A stretch of 64,000 bases of DNA from Bradysia coprophila (GCF_014529535.1 NC_050738.1:8465410-8529409); one strand, 5' to 3'; positions 26,201 to 37,350 are shown, numbered from the stretch's first letter. Made by a program: numbers and translations. Notes: generated by a model not told the origin, from the letters alone.

Positions 26201-29200
26201 CGTGGTCGACGGGGTAGTCTGAGTGAACCGCCATGTCGTCGGGCTTCACTGGTTCAGAGGTATAAAGTCTATATAATGTGCCACATAGTCATCACAATAT
26301 GCGTTCTTTTGTCTGCGAAATAAATTTAAAATTGAAACGCCATTTAACCATACGCGCAAATAATATCTTGGCTCTCAGCAAAACGTTATTTGTGAAAATT
26401 CAGTTGGAATTTCAACCTGAACCAACAATTCAAATTAATAAGAAAAAAATAATTCAAATATCAAAAGATGCTTTGCCATATCAATAACAACTTTAACTTG
26501 TAGTAATGATAGAATTTGGCACTGAGCGAAATATGTTTTATGTTTGTTAATTTTTTGTATTTATTTCTTCAACAAATGAAAAGTTATTTTGGGTATAACA
26601 ACGATATATTCGATTGAGAATATTTCCTGTACATTTTGACGACACTTTTGTTTGGGTTTCTGCGTAAACAATTATTTGATTGGTTAATGGTCCCTCGTTC
26701 GATGTACTTTAGTCAAATTTTATTCATTAAAAACAATTTTATTTAGCAGACAACCGTCTCAATATTTCAATTCGTTTCTTTTTCTTGCTAATTTACAGAT
26801 GGTTCAAACACATTTCCGACGCAGCCGAAGCATACAAATCCAGAACTAAAGGAAATCATGACATCAGCGAAGATCCGATACCCGCAACACTATCCAATTC
26901 TCCGACCAAAGAATCATTGGAAGGAACACCGGAGAAAGAATTGTCACCTGCGATCACACACAATGATCCATCCAATGTATCCAATATCGAAAGTCAAAAG
27001 AACATATCCAATGATGCCAACGAACAGAATAACAATTCGGACGTCAAGGACGTCAACGACGAGAAACAAATCGGTCGCGACACAGTGGAAGACGACGAGG
27101 AAGAGGTGAAAGTAAGACATAGAAAATACTCGTCAGGAACACGAATTCTGACTCAGCAACAGTCTTTGATTGATCCGAGTGAAGTGCAAATCAGTGTTAG
27201 CCCGGTGTTGACAGCTGAGCCCGTTTTAACGCCACAAGGTGAGTTAATGATTAGTTTGTTTGTCATGTGATCGTTATGATTGAAACGAATCCCTTCAAAA
27301 TAGAACAATTACGACGTCTCGACGAGACAATTCGATTCAAATTGGCCGAAAAACAAAAAGTCATATGTGATATGTATAGAGTACCAAATGAGCATTTCTC
27401 TGAAATTGCTGATATTGCAGGTCAACCTGAAGCTCCCAAGGTAAGTTTGCTAGCTTGTCAGGGTTGCTTGTCCCGTATTTCATTAAATTTTACGACCTTT
27501 ATTGTGTAGGAACCTTCCGACATTGTGTTGGCTGCATTTGCACAAGTGCAATCCCTCACCGAAACCCTAAACGATCACATGAAGGTGTCTTGTCGTCAAG
27601 AACTCTTAGCCATCTCAAAACGAGTCTGCGACGACTGTCATACTAGCGGTGTACATCAAACACGACATAGTCATAAAAATTCCTTAGTTCAAGTTCAAGT
27701 GGCAACAAAAGCAACCACAACGACGACACCCGTCGAAACCCCACAAGCTCCAACATTACCAGCAAATGCTCGTAACGGTGCGGCTGCCATTGAGCGCATG
27801 GACCCACTACAGGATGATGACGGATATTGTGAAATTGATGAATTACGTTTGCCAACAACCATAAACAATGTGCCACAAATAACACAATCTACCGCCAACA
27901 CAACAACACCTGAACTGAAAAGACAGAGCACAATCAGTGCAGACAGCATTCCCGAAGAAACCGAACACGAAATCAATGCTGAATTGTTAGCATCGTCTGT
28001 GTTGTGTGATAGCGAATTGGGCGACGTAACCGAGGTGAACGATACATATGATGGCACCGAGTGTGATGAACATGCTCTCGATACGATGGGTGATATACGA
28101 ATGCAATTGCTAAATTCTTGCATGGAATCGATAAGTGGCGGTAATCAAATGAATCCAGTTAATTCCTTAGCTCCGGCTGTGCCATGTCATTTATTGACAC
28201 AATTTGTTGCAACGCTGAACTCACAATTGTCGCTGTTATTGGTGAGTATTTCGATTGAGATTAGTTCAGTGTGCTGAATTTTCGGAGAAAATTAATCGGA
28301 ATTTTGTGTTTCCGTTGCTTTTCTTATAGCCAAAATTAAACGAACGTGACATTGAACGAGAGAAATTAAGAAAGGAAAACCAGCATTTACGTGAACTTTT
28401 GAATTCAATGCACGAACGTGAGCGAGTTTCAAGCGAAAGGGTAAGATTTTTCTTTTGTTTTCTTTTATGTCTTTATCTCTTGATCAATTGTTTATTGGAG
28501 TAATCGAAGTTCATTTAATGTCAATGACCTTTTGTGTTATAATCTCGTACAGCGTAGACGGAATACAGATTAGATTGTTGAGAGCGGAGGTTTTCCTATT
28601 CTACGCTTGCAATGTTCGATAAATTGCCGTCAACATAAATATCTCTTCCATCAAGCACTGAATTACGTTTTCCGTGTTGAACATCCAAACGAACAGCGTA
28701 TAATGTGAAGAAGTGGGAAAAAATCGATTTAAATTGCTCCCTTGTGGCCATAACGAGAACATTTCGGTTGAAAGTTTTTCTCGGTGAATTCTAACGCATT
28801 TCTTTTCTTCGTTTTTTCTTTTTTGTTGCTATTCCGTTGCTCGTATGCAAAGGGAAAATGTGTAGCATCTTACGGAAAGAACAGGCATGATGTGGTAAAT
28901 GTTAATATTGTCGGCTGGTGTTTATACATCACCGTAATAAATGTTTTATGCTGAAACTGTTGGTTTTTACAACAAGACCAATAATTTGTTCCGATTTTAT
29001 GGGGTCTTTTAAAGTACGCGATTCGAGAATATTCATGAGTTTTTGTGGTGCTCTCAAATGATTCATGTTTGGATAACAAACTTCGTCCAGTAAATATTAA
29101 AGAGCATGTTAGCATATGAAATGGAATTTGGCTCTGATTTTGCTATTTTGGAGAATTTTTAGACCTGTAGAAAGGCCAACGTTTGATAACATTTCCACAG

Positions 29201-31329
29201 AATTAATGGGACAATATATTCCACATATTTATGCGTACGTAGCAGAGTGAACCAAAATGTACCAAATTCAATTCTGACACAGCCATTTTATACGCATAAA
29301 GTTTAGTTTGGAAAAGCAAATATTTCACCTCGTCTACTCGCAAGATTACTAGACCATAACTCTGCCGAAGTAGAATTCTACCCAACATTTAGCTTTGTAG
29401 AGTGAACATTGAGTCGTAGCCTGTTTCCCAATGTCGTCAATCACTTAATCAGGTTAATCAATAAATCTTTTACTTCTTTGGTTAAGGTCGAATGTCACCT
29501 AATATCTGATGCAAAATCTATTACTTCATTGGTTTTACTATACGTTTTCCTATATAAAACGACACAATCCAGTGCCATTGTTTATTGTTGTCATCGTCGT
29601 TAACAGATGACAAGCTTTTTTTAAACGGTTCTCTTGCGATAGTCTATTTAGTTTTTATAGTCCACCCCTAACTGCTGTTATTCGTTGGATTTCTTTAATT
29701 TGCCTTTTTCCTATTTACCTTTTTCCACATCAAATTTTAAAATCAATTACAGGCGGGGAAGATAAGAAGTAACAATTACAATCCAATGATCCTTATTTAA
29801 TCTCCACATGCTTTACCAATGGTACGACGGATGTGTTGTAACGTCTAACGTGTATATCGCATATGGATTGAATAACATCAATTGGACTTGTTTAATTTCT
29901 CGCACTGTAGACTTCGCTATTCAATTATTTTTTGTTGAAAATACTGTTTTCAGCACACACACACACAAAAAACAGTCAGAGGCAGTGAAATCTCAGCATG
30001 AATTTGATGTTTTTCAGCTGATCCACACATCCAATCAAAACTGTTTATACGGTTTATACGGAAGCTGCTATATTCACGCGCGTGCTAGTGAAAAACCGTG
30101 GCGGATATAATAAGTTTTGATTTTTTATGTGGATCAGCTGGAAAACATCTGAAGCAAGTTCATGCTGAAATTTCACTACCTCTGACTGTATGAAGATTCG
30201 ATCACGAAAAGACTTCTTTCTGCAAGTCCAGTGCGTCTTCTAAGAACTGTATAAATTGGCCCTTTTCTGACCCTCTCCTGACTACGATATTAAATCAACA
30301 TAAGTCCATCTGAACAATTTTTAGCCCCGTACGAAGTACAAAGGGGCTTATAGGATTACGATGCCGTGTGTAATTGATGGAATTCGAAGCAGACGGTAAG
30401 GGCAAAGTGTTTGCCTATGTTCATAGATGACGAATCTGCAATAAAAATTTTGTCTGTCCGTCTGTCCGTCTGTCCGTCTGTCACGTCGATATCTTGAGTA
30501 AATCAAATCCGATTTCAAAAATTTCCCTGAAAGATAGTCGAAATAGTGAGACAAAGTTCGAAGATGGGCGTATTCGGGTCGGCCCTTCGTGAGTTAGGGC
30601 CACCTAAGTGATTTAAGGTCTTTTGGTGATATTTATGGCAAAATAAACGATGGAAATGTAAATGACACGGCAAATGATAGGTATTGTCAATACCAATCCA
30701 GAACAAAAAAGTTTTTTAAAATCGGGTGACTGAACCGTGAGTTAGGGCCTTAGAAGTGAAATGCTACTAGGGCCCTATGCGTATTTTACATAGAACTCGA
30801 GCAAATTTCATCCGTTTTTCGTAATTTTTGTTTCATTTGGAAGGTAATCAAAGGCCGAATAGAATGTAGTTGAAAAAAAATTAAATTTGGGTCCTTGGAC
30901 TAAGGCCACTACTAGGGCCCTTCAAAAAAATAAAATTTTAGGGCGATTTGAAATTTTTGTTTCATTTGAAAGGAACGTCGTACGGGGCTTCGTAATTGCG
31001 CTATGCGCAATTTGTAAGATGTACACATTCCATAATAATTTTACTTTAACTACATTAACCGGCGCAATAGGCTTACGGTCAAAGTAGGGTGACAGACGCA
31101 CTAGGGTCACGTACGCAATAGATATACGGGTTTGTACGGGGCTCAGTCGCAGCAAACGCTCCGACTGTTCTGATGGCTCGTTTGTTCTAGATCTAATTTT
31201 GAACCTTTTAAAAATAACTTTGCTCCAAAATGTCGAACAAATTTTTACAAATGATTTACATTTTTCTAGGAAACTCCCGAACGTGCATCTGATATTAGAA
31301 AATCATCCAGTCAAGAAAGTACCAATTAA
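8300..31329 (+). CDS. RhoGEF2: RhoGEF2 (PDZ-RhoGEF/LARG family), 3' half: DH-PH domains and C-terminal tail, partial
   Basis: This Rho guanine-nucleotide exchange factor loads GTP on Rho1 at the cell cortex. In flies it links G-protein signals to actomyosin contraction. Ten exons join with matching phases: 8300-8371, 8441-8625, 8694-9352, 9422-9541, 9609-9817, 26799-27238, 27304-27440, 27510-28241, 28330-28440 and 31270-31329, giving about 907 visible residues. The DH domain starts near residue 83 (QEIINEIYQTERNHVRTL) and includes LQRLTKYPLLFES. The PH domain starts with LLHDGPLIMKK and ends in the helix WFKHISDAAEAY, split from the rest by a 16,981-bp intron. The tail has EQLRRLDETIRFKLAEKQ, a low-complexity linker, then a charged coiled-coil-like exon (ERDIEREKLRKENQHLREL), and ends at TAA 31327. 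The N-terminus is off the window. Identity rests on DH-PH sequence and the conserved tail block. Family assignment is firm; orthology is likely. Confidence 0.92.
10930..11385. mobile_element. hAT-like MITE with GGCCC-rich ends and 8-bp target duplication
   Basis: The terminal inverted repeat TAGAGATGTGCGGGCC (10930-10945) is matched by GGCCCGCACATCTCTA ending at 11385. Both ends are flanked by the direct 8-mer CCCTCTAC (10922-10929 and 11386-11393). An 8-bp duplication is the hallmark of hAT-type transposition. Subterminal zones are packed with GGCCCG/CGGGCC repeats and TTTCGAAAA words, in sharp contrast to the AT-rich surroundings. The frames at 10885-11127 (minus) and 10937-11143 (plus) are low-complexity products of these repeats. 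There is no transposase, so the element is non-autonomous. Confidence 0.85.
11435..11478. repeat. Single arm of the 29972-30189 hairpin family
   Basis: The stretch CAGAGACAGTGAAATTTCAG followed by CATGAATTTG matches the terminal arm of the palindrome at 29972-30189 with few differences. No second arm is found nearby. It is probably a decayed or solo remnant. Confidence 0.6.
26083..26259 (+). CDS. RhoGEF2: RhoGEF2 extra exon: alternative first exon (ATG 26090) or in-frame cassette
   Basis: An ATG at 26090 opens 56 codons ending at donor CAGAG|GTATAA (26260). The split codon AG|A joins exon 26799 exactly in frame, giving ...LVQR then WFKHISDAA. The resulting product would be about 549 residues with no DH domain and only the last PH helix. 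Upstream sequence is A-rich and pyrimidine-poor, which favours a 5'UTR. However, tandem AGs at 26082 and 26085 (ACAGCAG|CGG) are also in phase with the exon ending at 9817, so inclusion as a 174- or 177-nt cassette just before the PH Trp is formally possible. The peptide is basic and carries RRKS, RRGS and RRAS, three RRxS consensus sites for PKA-like kinases. No recognised domain is seen. Confidence 0.6.
29972..30189. mobile_element. Palindromic MITE, arms about 65 bp
   Basis: The left arm starts ACAGTCAGAGGCAGTGAAAT and continues through TTTTCAGCTGATCCACA. The right arm, from TGTGGATCAGCTGGAAAACA to CACTACCTCTGACTGT, is its reverse complement with a few mismatches and one small length difference. 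A central spacer of about 80 bp separates the arms. No coding capacity is seen. A related single arm lies at 11435. Confidence 0.8.
30322..30910 (-). repeat. Reverse copy of the composite minisatellite/146-bp repeat element
   Basis: This reads, on the minus strand, like 1443-2372. It has the TTAGCCCCGTACGAAG hairpin end at about 30322, the (TCTGTCCG)n minisatellite near 30452-30482, the module body, and one ~146-bp unit (30776-30910) ending in CTACTAGGGCCC. Reading frames in it (30348-30554 and 30515-30706) mirror those at 1988-2344, so they are products of the repeat and not genes. Confidence 0.85.
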
Positions 31330-33819
31330 AAATGAATAGAGAAAAAAAATACCGATAAACCCCATATTATACACAGAAATCGAGACCAACACAATTCATC
31401 AACTAAATTGTTCCCATGCGGTGTGAGAGATGAAAATAGTGATTGAAAGTAGAGCCGAAAAAAAAGTAAGGAAAGAAATTATAAAAAATTTATTAACTTA
31501 AAACATTGATGATGATTAGGTCTCTTTCCGAAAAATAAAAGTTATAAAAAAAGAACAGAAAAAAAACAACAGAAAACTAATAACACTGTGTCACCACTAC
31601 ATTTTAGTCTATATATTTATGCATATTATTATTATTATGTTTAATTATACAATTTCATAATTTATAGGATTAAGCAAAATTCGAAAACAGAAAATAATAA
31701 AAAGAAAAATCAAATTGTTGAAAAATGTTCAATTGTTGTCGACAGTATGATGATGATGATTGCATTAGACTAAAATAATAATCAGAGAAAAAACAAATCG
31801 AGGAAAACAAAAAGAAAAAGAAAAAAAATGATCGGATGTTTGTTTTTATATATAAAATTAACTTAGCCTAATATCGCTTTCCTCTCATGGTAAGAACAAG
31901 TTAAATTCTTCAGTATGAATGCATGTGCAAGATATGAACGTAAACACTTTTTTTTATAAAAAAAATAAATTTAAAAAAATTTACAAAAAAAATCGCAATT
32001 AAAAGTGGGGTTTCTTAAGAAATAAGATTATGGCAAAAAAATAAGAAAACATTTTTAAAATTAAATTTAAAAAGAAAATAAAAATCCAATCGGAATGCTA
32101 AACCTAAACTACTACTTCTACTATGATATACATTACTAATGAACATGCACAAAAAAAAAACCAATGTTTAAATAAGAAAGAAGCCTTATATTATATGATG
32201 ATTATGTACGTGTTTACCAGTATACAACAAAAATTAAATTATAAACAAATTTTACACAAAGAAAAAAAAATGAATAAAACCAATTTCGTAGGATCAATAA
32301 ATAAATAGAATCGTTTTCCAAGAGTATAGGCACCGCATCGTATGCAATATTTCTATTATATCTAGAGAGCAGAGAAAAAGGGAGAAAGAGAGAAAAATAG
32401 AAATAAGAAAAGCAAAACAAAGCGAATATGTTTAGCATTTTTGATGTATTGGAATATCATATCACGAAAATCTTCTCGTCCCCATATTTTCGTTTATTGT
32501 CATGTCATTTTGTCGTTAATTTGATTTTACGTCATAAACCAATCGCATACTGAAAATATTGTACAAAGGTTTCTTGTAGGTGATTCAGTTCCGGAATTAG
32601 TGAAACTTTTGGAAGGTCAAGGTTCCACAGGTGACAGGTATAGCCGATATCATACCATTTAAAAGAAGGTCTTCCCCTCATCTGGGCCTCGCCCAAGCTG
32701 AGTATATTTCGAATGTTTTTTTTTCTTTACTTGTGGTTCAATTCACGAAGTCAGGATCTCAGCTAATTTTGTCGTATTCATTTCAATGTAAGTGAAAGTG
32801 TTATTGTCAAGGTCACTTCACCTCTATTCCGATGGTACATTATAATCTCTGTACTCAACTAACAAATGAATTAATTTTTCGATCGATTTTCGATTCGAAT
32901 TATCATTCTCAATTTGTGAACATCTTTGAAGTTGATAGCGGCTAGGTTTTTGAAATCGAATATATCAAATAGTAAACAGCTGAATCCCTTGTTAAATCCA
33001 ATAACAAACAGCTGAATCCCTTGTTATTGTGCATCGTTGATGTATACATGATGGAGAGCTTTCCGTCTAACAATTGTTTTTCTTAAATTAAAAATTCTTT
33101 TAAGTTTTATGTTTTCATAAGTTTAGTTTTTAACACGCACGTTAAATTTAGTGGATGATATATGTCGGTGGTTTCATCGACGTTTCATCCTTTTATTTAA
33201 TTGTTTTGAAAAATAAGGAAACAAAAAACTGAGAATTTTTAGAGCGTAGAAATCATTGGCTTTTTTTAACGAGCTAGGAATTTAAATTTTATTTCTTTTA
33301 ATTGTCATAAATCGTATTATGTCCGACCCGTATCACTTTTATTTCTATCAGACAGTTTACGTGAATCTAATAATTATTAATGTTCTTGCTTGAATCGTTC
33401 ATGGTCCATTCTGAGTACTCGAATAGTATGTTCCGTTCATTTTTTTTAAAAGATTAATTTCCAATTTAATTTCCTCAGACAACTTTTTTTCATCATCATT
33501 TGTGTTGATTTAGAGAAGGTTTTTCTTTTTGAATTATTTAAAGTCATTCAAACGATTGAAATCATCAAAACAAACAAAAAAAAAACTTAAATTTGTAAAT
33601 ATTTTTTTTTAAATTAATTTTAAATTTAAGTAAAATATATAATCCATGGGATGAAAGTAAATTGATTGATTAAATAAATGTATTACAATTACAATTTTTG
33701 GTTTTCTCTATTTTCCTAACAAGACTGGCTCAAATGTCCAACGAAAATAGTCTTTTACATTATTGCTGGTCGAAATTCGTTCTTTTTATCGAATTTCATG
33801 AGCTTTCGACATCCACATC
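31330..33819. other. RhoGEF2 3' flank, probable 3'UTR at its start
   Basis: Very AT-rich sequence with many A-runs follows the RhoGEF2 stop at 31329. AATAAA-type signals occur several times (for example near 31963 and 33674), so the polyadenylation site cannot be fixed by eye. No convincing coding frame was seen; frames at 32123-32308 and 32214-32438 are A/T-run artefacts. Confidence 0.5.
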
Positions 33820-33906
33820 ATGTAAAATCCATTACAAAACTCCTGATAAAAGTTGAAAAGTCTGGTTTTCGTGTGCTTATTAACTTCGGCTTCGCCTCGG
33901 ATCAAC
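33820..33906. repeat. Dispersed repeat, inverted copy at 57717-57807
   Basis: The run from ATGTAAAATCCATTACA through AAAAGTTGAAAAG to TTATTAACTTCGGCTTCGCC is the reverse complement of 57717-57807 with scattered differences. Both lie in hairpin-rich intergenic DNA. The family is unknown. Confidence 0.7.
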
Positions 33907-34019
33907 CAAATTTATACGAAACGTTTACTTTTCAACTTTTTATCACTTGTCATGTACATAACTAGTGCTTTGTTGGGAAAATTTGATCGGCGTGCGCATT
34001 ATCGAGAACCTACACATTA

Positions 34020-34717
34020 GGGGAACTCCTTCAACTTTTTTATACTCGATATACGCTCGTATATCCATCGAGTATATCAACGCACTCCAATACCAGGCAA
34101 AATAACAGAATTTAAATTTAAAAGGCCTCCACGACGCAGTATCAATATTTTCAATCATGGTAGGTAGATACAAATTCATACAAATTCATGGTGTGCGAGA
34201 CTCACCTCTTAAGTGGTAAATCTCGCATAATCATGATTTTTCGTTACATGTCGTCAAAGGGTGCATACTATGATTCGCGTGTGCGAGACTCCCCGACACT
34301 TGGTAGATTAATCTCCCTAGAAAATGACGTCGTTTTTCGTACAAAAGTGACGTAATTTTCCAGGGAGATTCATCTCCCATAATTCAAATTAGGGACCCAG
34401 TAACTTCCCTTGTAAATTCAGTTTTATGTCACTGTGTTACAAACGTTCCATATAAAAGAAGAATCCAAATGACAGTTAGGAAAATCTGTTCTTTTGCCTG
34501 TTAATGGAGTTCCTTGAGTGTATTCGAATACATTGCGTATAAATCGCATAAACTCGTCAGACTTTGGTCAATAGTTTCCCAATCGCACCAATATCTTCCG
34601 AACGATAACACTTTGGAAAAAGTTTTTTAAACGCAATATGTATATTCAATTATACTCGATTTGCTGGATGTACGAGCGTATATCGAGTACAAAAAGAAAA
34701 TTAAAGGAATTCCCCGT
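34020..34717. mobile_element. ~700-bp element with ~65-bp inverted ends
   Basis: The left arm (GGGGAACTCCTTCAA then TATACTCGATATACGCTCGT) and the right arm (TACGAGCGTATATCGAGTA then AAAGGAATTCCCC) are inverted copies. Within them is a smaller palindrome at 34306-34377, with arms around ATCTCCCTAGAAAATGACGT. The short peptides RAYIEYKK on both strands are just the two arms translated. No transposase frame is seen, so it is non-autonomous. Confidence 0.7.
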
Positions 34718-35249
34718 TTGATAACAACGCAACGAGAAACATGTTATTTGCTTTTAATTTTTTATTACAGAGTGCAGAGTCGTCGACTGGTATTTTGGTT
34801 GTTGGGTGCTAGCCGTTCATTGTTCCCGTTAATATTTCTGTTTATTTTTGGACGACCACCCTCGCTTATCTCACATGATACACACCTCTTATACCTTGTC
34901 AAGACCTAATCGAATTCTTGAAATAATTCCAGCTCTCAGAAAAAAAAAGAATTTGTCAGAATTGGTGTAGTTCGTCAGATACTACACTGTGTCCTTTGGT
35001 TCTAAATCAGTTTGTTAACAAATTAAATGAACCGGAAATGAGCCGGAAATGAACCGGCTTCCTAAGCATCTAGAAGTCGGCGCCCCAGGTAAATTACACG
35101 AAGTGGAAATATTGATGTTACACGCAAAGCAATAAAAATATGACGAAGTTTGTAAATATTATTTTAAATTGGTAATTGGTTTATGCACAAACACAGTGCA
35201 TTTGTAAATGACTAATGGGGAACGGGTCTTATAATAAATTGGACATTAT

Positions 35250-35570
35250 TTAACAATATTCGTACTTCGATCCATGCTGAAGGTAATGCAAATCCAGAAA
35301 GGGCGAAAACACAAGAACAATTTTGTGTTAATGGGATCGAAAATTATGCTGTGTTTTTCCTTGTCATCCTATAGTCACCACAAACTAGGGAAGAGGGAGC
35401 ATAAATTTCGATTCCGTCAACCCTCTTCTGTGCATGCAAAAATGGTACTTGCGGAGAATATATCGAAAGCACATAGGGCGGGCGGTCGTTCGTACACATC
35501 CCTCAAAAGAGAGTCCGTAATTTGTGATTGGTCTCTTTTACTGCAGTTGACCTATTATGTATAATTTATT
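35250..35570. repeat. Dispersed repeat upstream of the odorant-receptor gene
   Basis: ACAATATTCGTACTTCGATCCATGCT near 35254 recurs, slightly diverged, at 37555. GGGATCGAAAATTATGCTG near 35334 recurs as GGGATCGACAATTATGCTG near 38420. The open frame 35274-35564 lies wholly in this repeat and shows no resemblance to an odorant-receptor N-terminus. Confidence 0.6.
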
Positions 35571-35661
35571 CAAATTTAATTATAATAAAGGAAAATATTA
35601 GTCTGTTGCATGAAAGAAAATGATGGGGCGTTTTCAATATTCCATCAACCGTTTTCCCTAG

Positions 35662-36620
35662 TCAAACAAGCGCTCCTGCCTGGGTTACTTTTACTCTGCC
35701 GTGGGAAAAATTCATCAAATTCGTGATTGTGTTTGCGTGTGCTGCTGTCGTTGGTTCGTTGGGATGTTCAGTTTTCCCTTTCGTTGGAAATAAGAGATCA
35801 ATTTTTGTGGATATTGTGTTCCCATTAGATTATACAAATAGTGAAATTGGTTTTTGGTTGGCATATCTTTACTTCACTACCGAAAATGTTGTAACATTTC
35901 TAGCGTTAACGTTTTCCGTTATAATTTGGTATTTGTTGTTGCATTGCTCTTTAAGATATAAAATTCTAGGAATGGAATTAAGGAAAATGGGACGACTCAC
36001 AGAGGTGTCGATTAAAGTTCACCTTCATCTAAAGAGGTATGTCAAATACTTTTTGCCGCGCCAGATTTTTAAATTTTTGTTTATTAAAGATTGATTGACG
36101 AGGTGGAATCATTTTTATCGAAACTATTTCTCTTGCAATTCGCCACCAGTGGCCTCTGTATTTGCTGTTCAATTTATTGCTTGGCATTTGTATCATCGCA
36201 ACAGCAATCCGCACAGCCTTGAAATCATTAAAACTTTCGATTAATTTGCAGGACGTTAGTGACAACCTTGTGGAACGTTTCATTTATGTCTACATATTTT
36301 TCTTCAACACTGCTGAGTTGTTTATGATAACGTATTTCGGTAATGAGATTATGTTGTCAAGTAGTCGGCTTACATACAGTTTGTTTGAATCGGAATGGAT
36401 CAGACAGCCACATTCGACGCAGAAATGCATCATCATTTTTGGTGAATATTTGAAGCGGTCGCATGAGATGCTAATCGGCAAATTGTATCCGTTGACTTTG
36501 GAAACATTTACTAGGGTATTACTTCGTTGGTCTGTCGGTTAAGTCAATTTATCATTTTTATTGCAGATTTTGAATTCGTCTTACAGGATGTTCAACATTC
36601 TACAAAATTTCAAACAATAG
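35662..36620 (+). CDS. Odorant receptor (7tm_6 family), N-terminus not found
   Basis: Insect odorant receptors are membrane subunits that form ligand-gated cation channels with Orco in sensory dendrites. Four exons join in phase: 35662-36036, 36090-36189, 36252-36515 and 36567-36620, ending FNILQNFKQ and TAG, about 263 residues. The first exon has hydrophobic stretches (FVIVFACAAVVGSLGCSVF, TFLALTFSVIIWYLLL). The second contains LQFATSGLCICCSIYCLAF. The third has the family-typical ITYFGNEIM block, and the C-terminal region holds QKCIIIFGEYLKRS. Typical receptors have about 380-400 residues, so about 120 N-terminal residues are missing. The acceptor TTTTCCCTAG at 35661 implies an upstream exon, but the DNA just upstream is repeat sequence. 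It may be a truncated pseudogene or have a distant first exon. The family call is good; the specific receptor is unknown. Confidence 0.75.
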
Positions 36621-36696
36621 AAATGTTGACACAAAACAGCTCAAGATTTGCAGCTAACACTAATTCGTAGAGGATAGTCAAATAATAGTGAATAAA

Positions 36697-36859
36697 TTCA
36701 CGCCGTAAGTGTACCTAAAATTTGAATTTCAAGTGAACGATTCGATGAAAAAGTGAACCGAAAAGTAAGTTTCAACGCTTTCTTGTATGAAAATGACGCT
36801 GCGTTAGAAAGTATTACGCACTTTCCATTTTGAATTTCGACCACACTTACGGCGTGAAT
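36697..36859. mobile_element. 163-bp MITE, copy 1 (ends TTCACGCCGTAAGTG)
   Basis: The inverted ends TTCACGCCGTAAGTG and CACTTACGGCGTGAA bound a 163-bp sequence that also contains GAACGATTCGATGAAAAAG and CACTTTCCATTTTGAATTTCG. A second full copy lies at 37188-37350, and fragments are at about 37799 and 38120. There is no coding capacity. Confidence 0.85.
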
Positions 36860-37187
36860 TCACGCAATTATTCACCGCAGATTCTGTTAACGTGTTTAAC
36901 ATGCTTCAGTCGTGACCTTCTTCTGTAAGAAATTATTACAGAACAAGATAATAGGAACGGTAATGTGAAACCTTTCATGTGGTGGTATTGATTCCACTCT
37001 AGTTCAGCGGCAGTAAAAATTTGACAAACTCTATGTTTAATGTATGTGCACAAAAAGGCTCCAGGACGCAACCAATAAAAAAATGATCTTTTCAAAAACA
37101 AATATTTACAATAAATAAAAATCATCAGCTCTACTACTCCGTTACTCTAGAGTTTCTCCGTTGAATTGCAATAGAAACCTTTCGTAA

Positions 37188-37350
37188 TTCACGCCGTAAG
37201 TGCGCCTAAAATTTAAATTTTAAGTAAACGATTCTATGAAAAAGTGAACCGAAAAATACATTTCAACGCATCATTGTATGAAAATGACGCCACGTTAGAA
37301 AAACCTCCGCACTTTCCATTTTGAATTTCGACCGCACTTACGGCGTGAAT
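37188..37350. mobile_element. 163-bp MITE, copy 2
   Basis: Same length and the same terminal repeats as the copy at 36697, with roughly one difference per ten bases. Both flank the end of the odorant-receptor gene on the same side and about 330 bp apart. The sequence 36860-37187 between them shows no gene. Confidence 0.85.

Larger units (their letters stand above)
9818..26798 (+). other. Giant intron inside the RhoGEF2 PH domain
   Basis: The donor AAAAC|GTGAGT at 9818 and acceptor TTTACAG at 26798 join codon ACA (Thr) in phase 2, directly before the PH-domain Trp. The 17-kb interior is AT-rich. It holds one hAT-like element (10930-11385), a single arm of a hairpin family (11435-11478) and the extra exon at 26090-26259. 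No other frame of note is seen. Reading frames at 13615-13899, 15664-15951, 17878-18288 and 22815-23111 look like AT-rich chance frames. Confidence 0.8.
28441..31269 (+). other. Last RhoGEF2 intron, repeat-bearing
   Basis: The donor AAAGG|GTAAGA at 28441 and acceptor TTTTTCTAG at 31269 leave a 20-codon terminal exon. The intron carries a palindromic MITE (29972-30189) and a reverse copy of the composite repeat (30322-30910). It also has fragments containing GTACGGGGCT near 30979 and 31133. Apart from these I see no gene in it. Confidence 0.8.

Noticed and set aside
35274..35564. Candidate N-terminal exon of the odorant receptor
   Set aside because: The peptide is hydrophilic and not receptor-like, and its DNA recurs as a dispersed repeat at 37555 and 38420.
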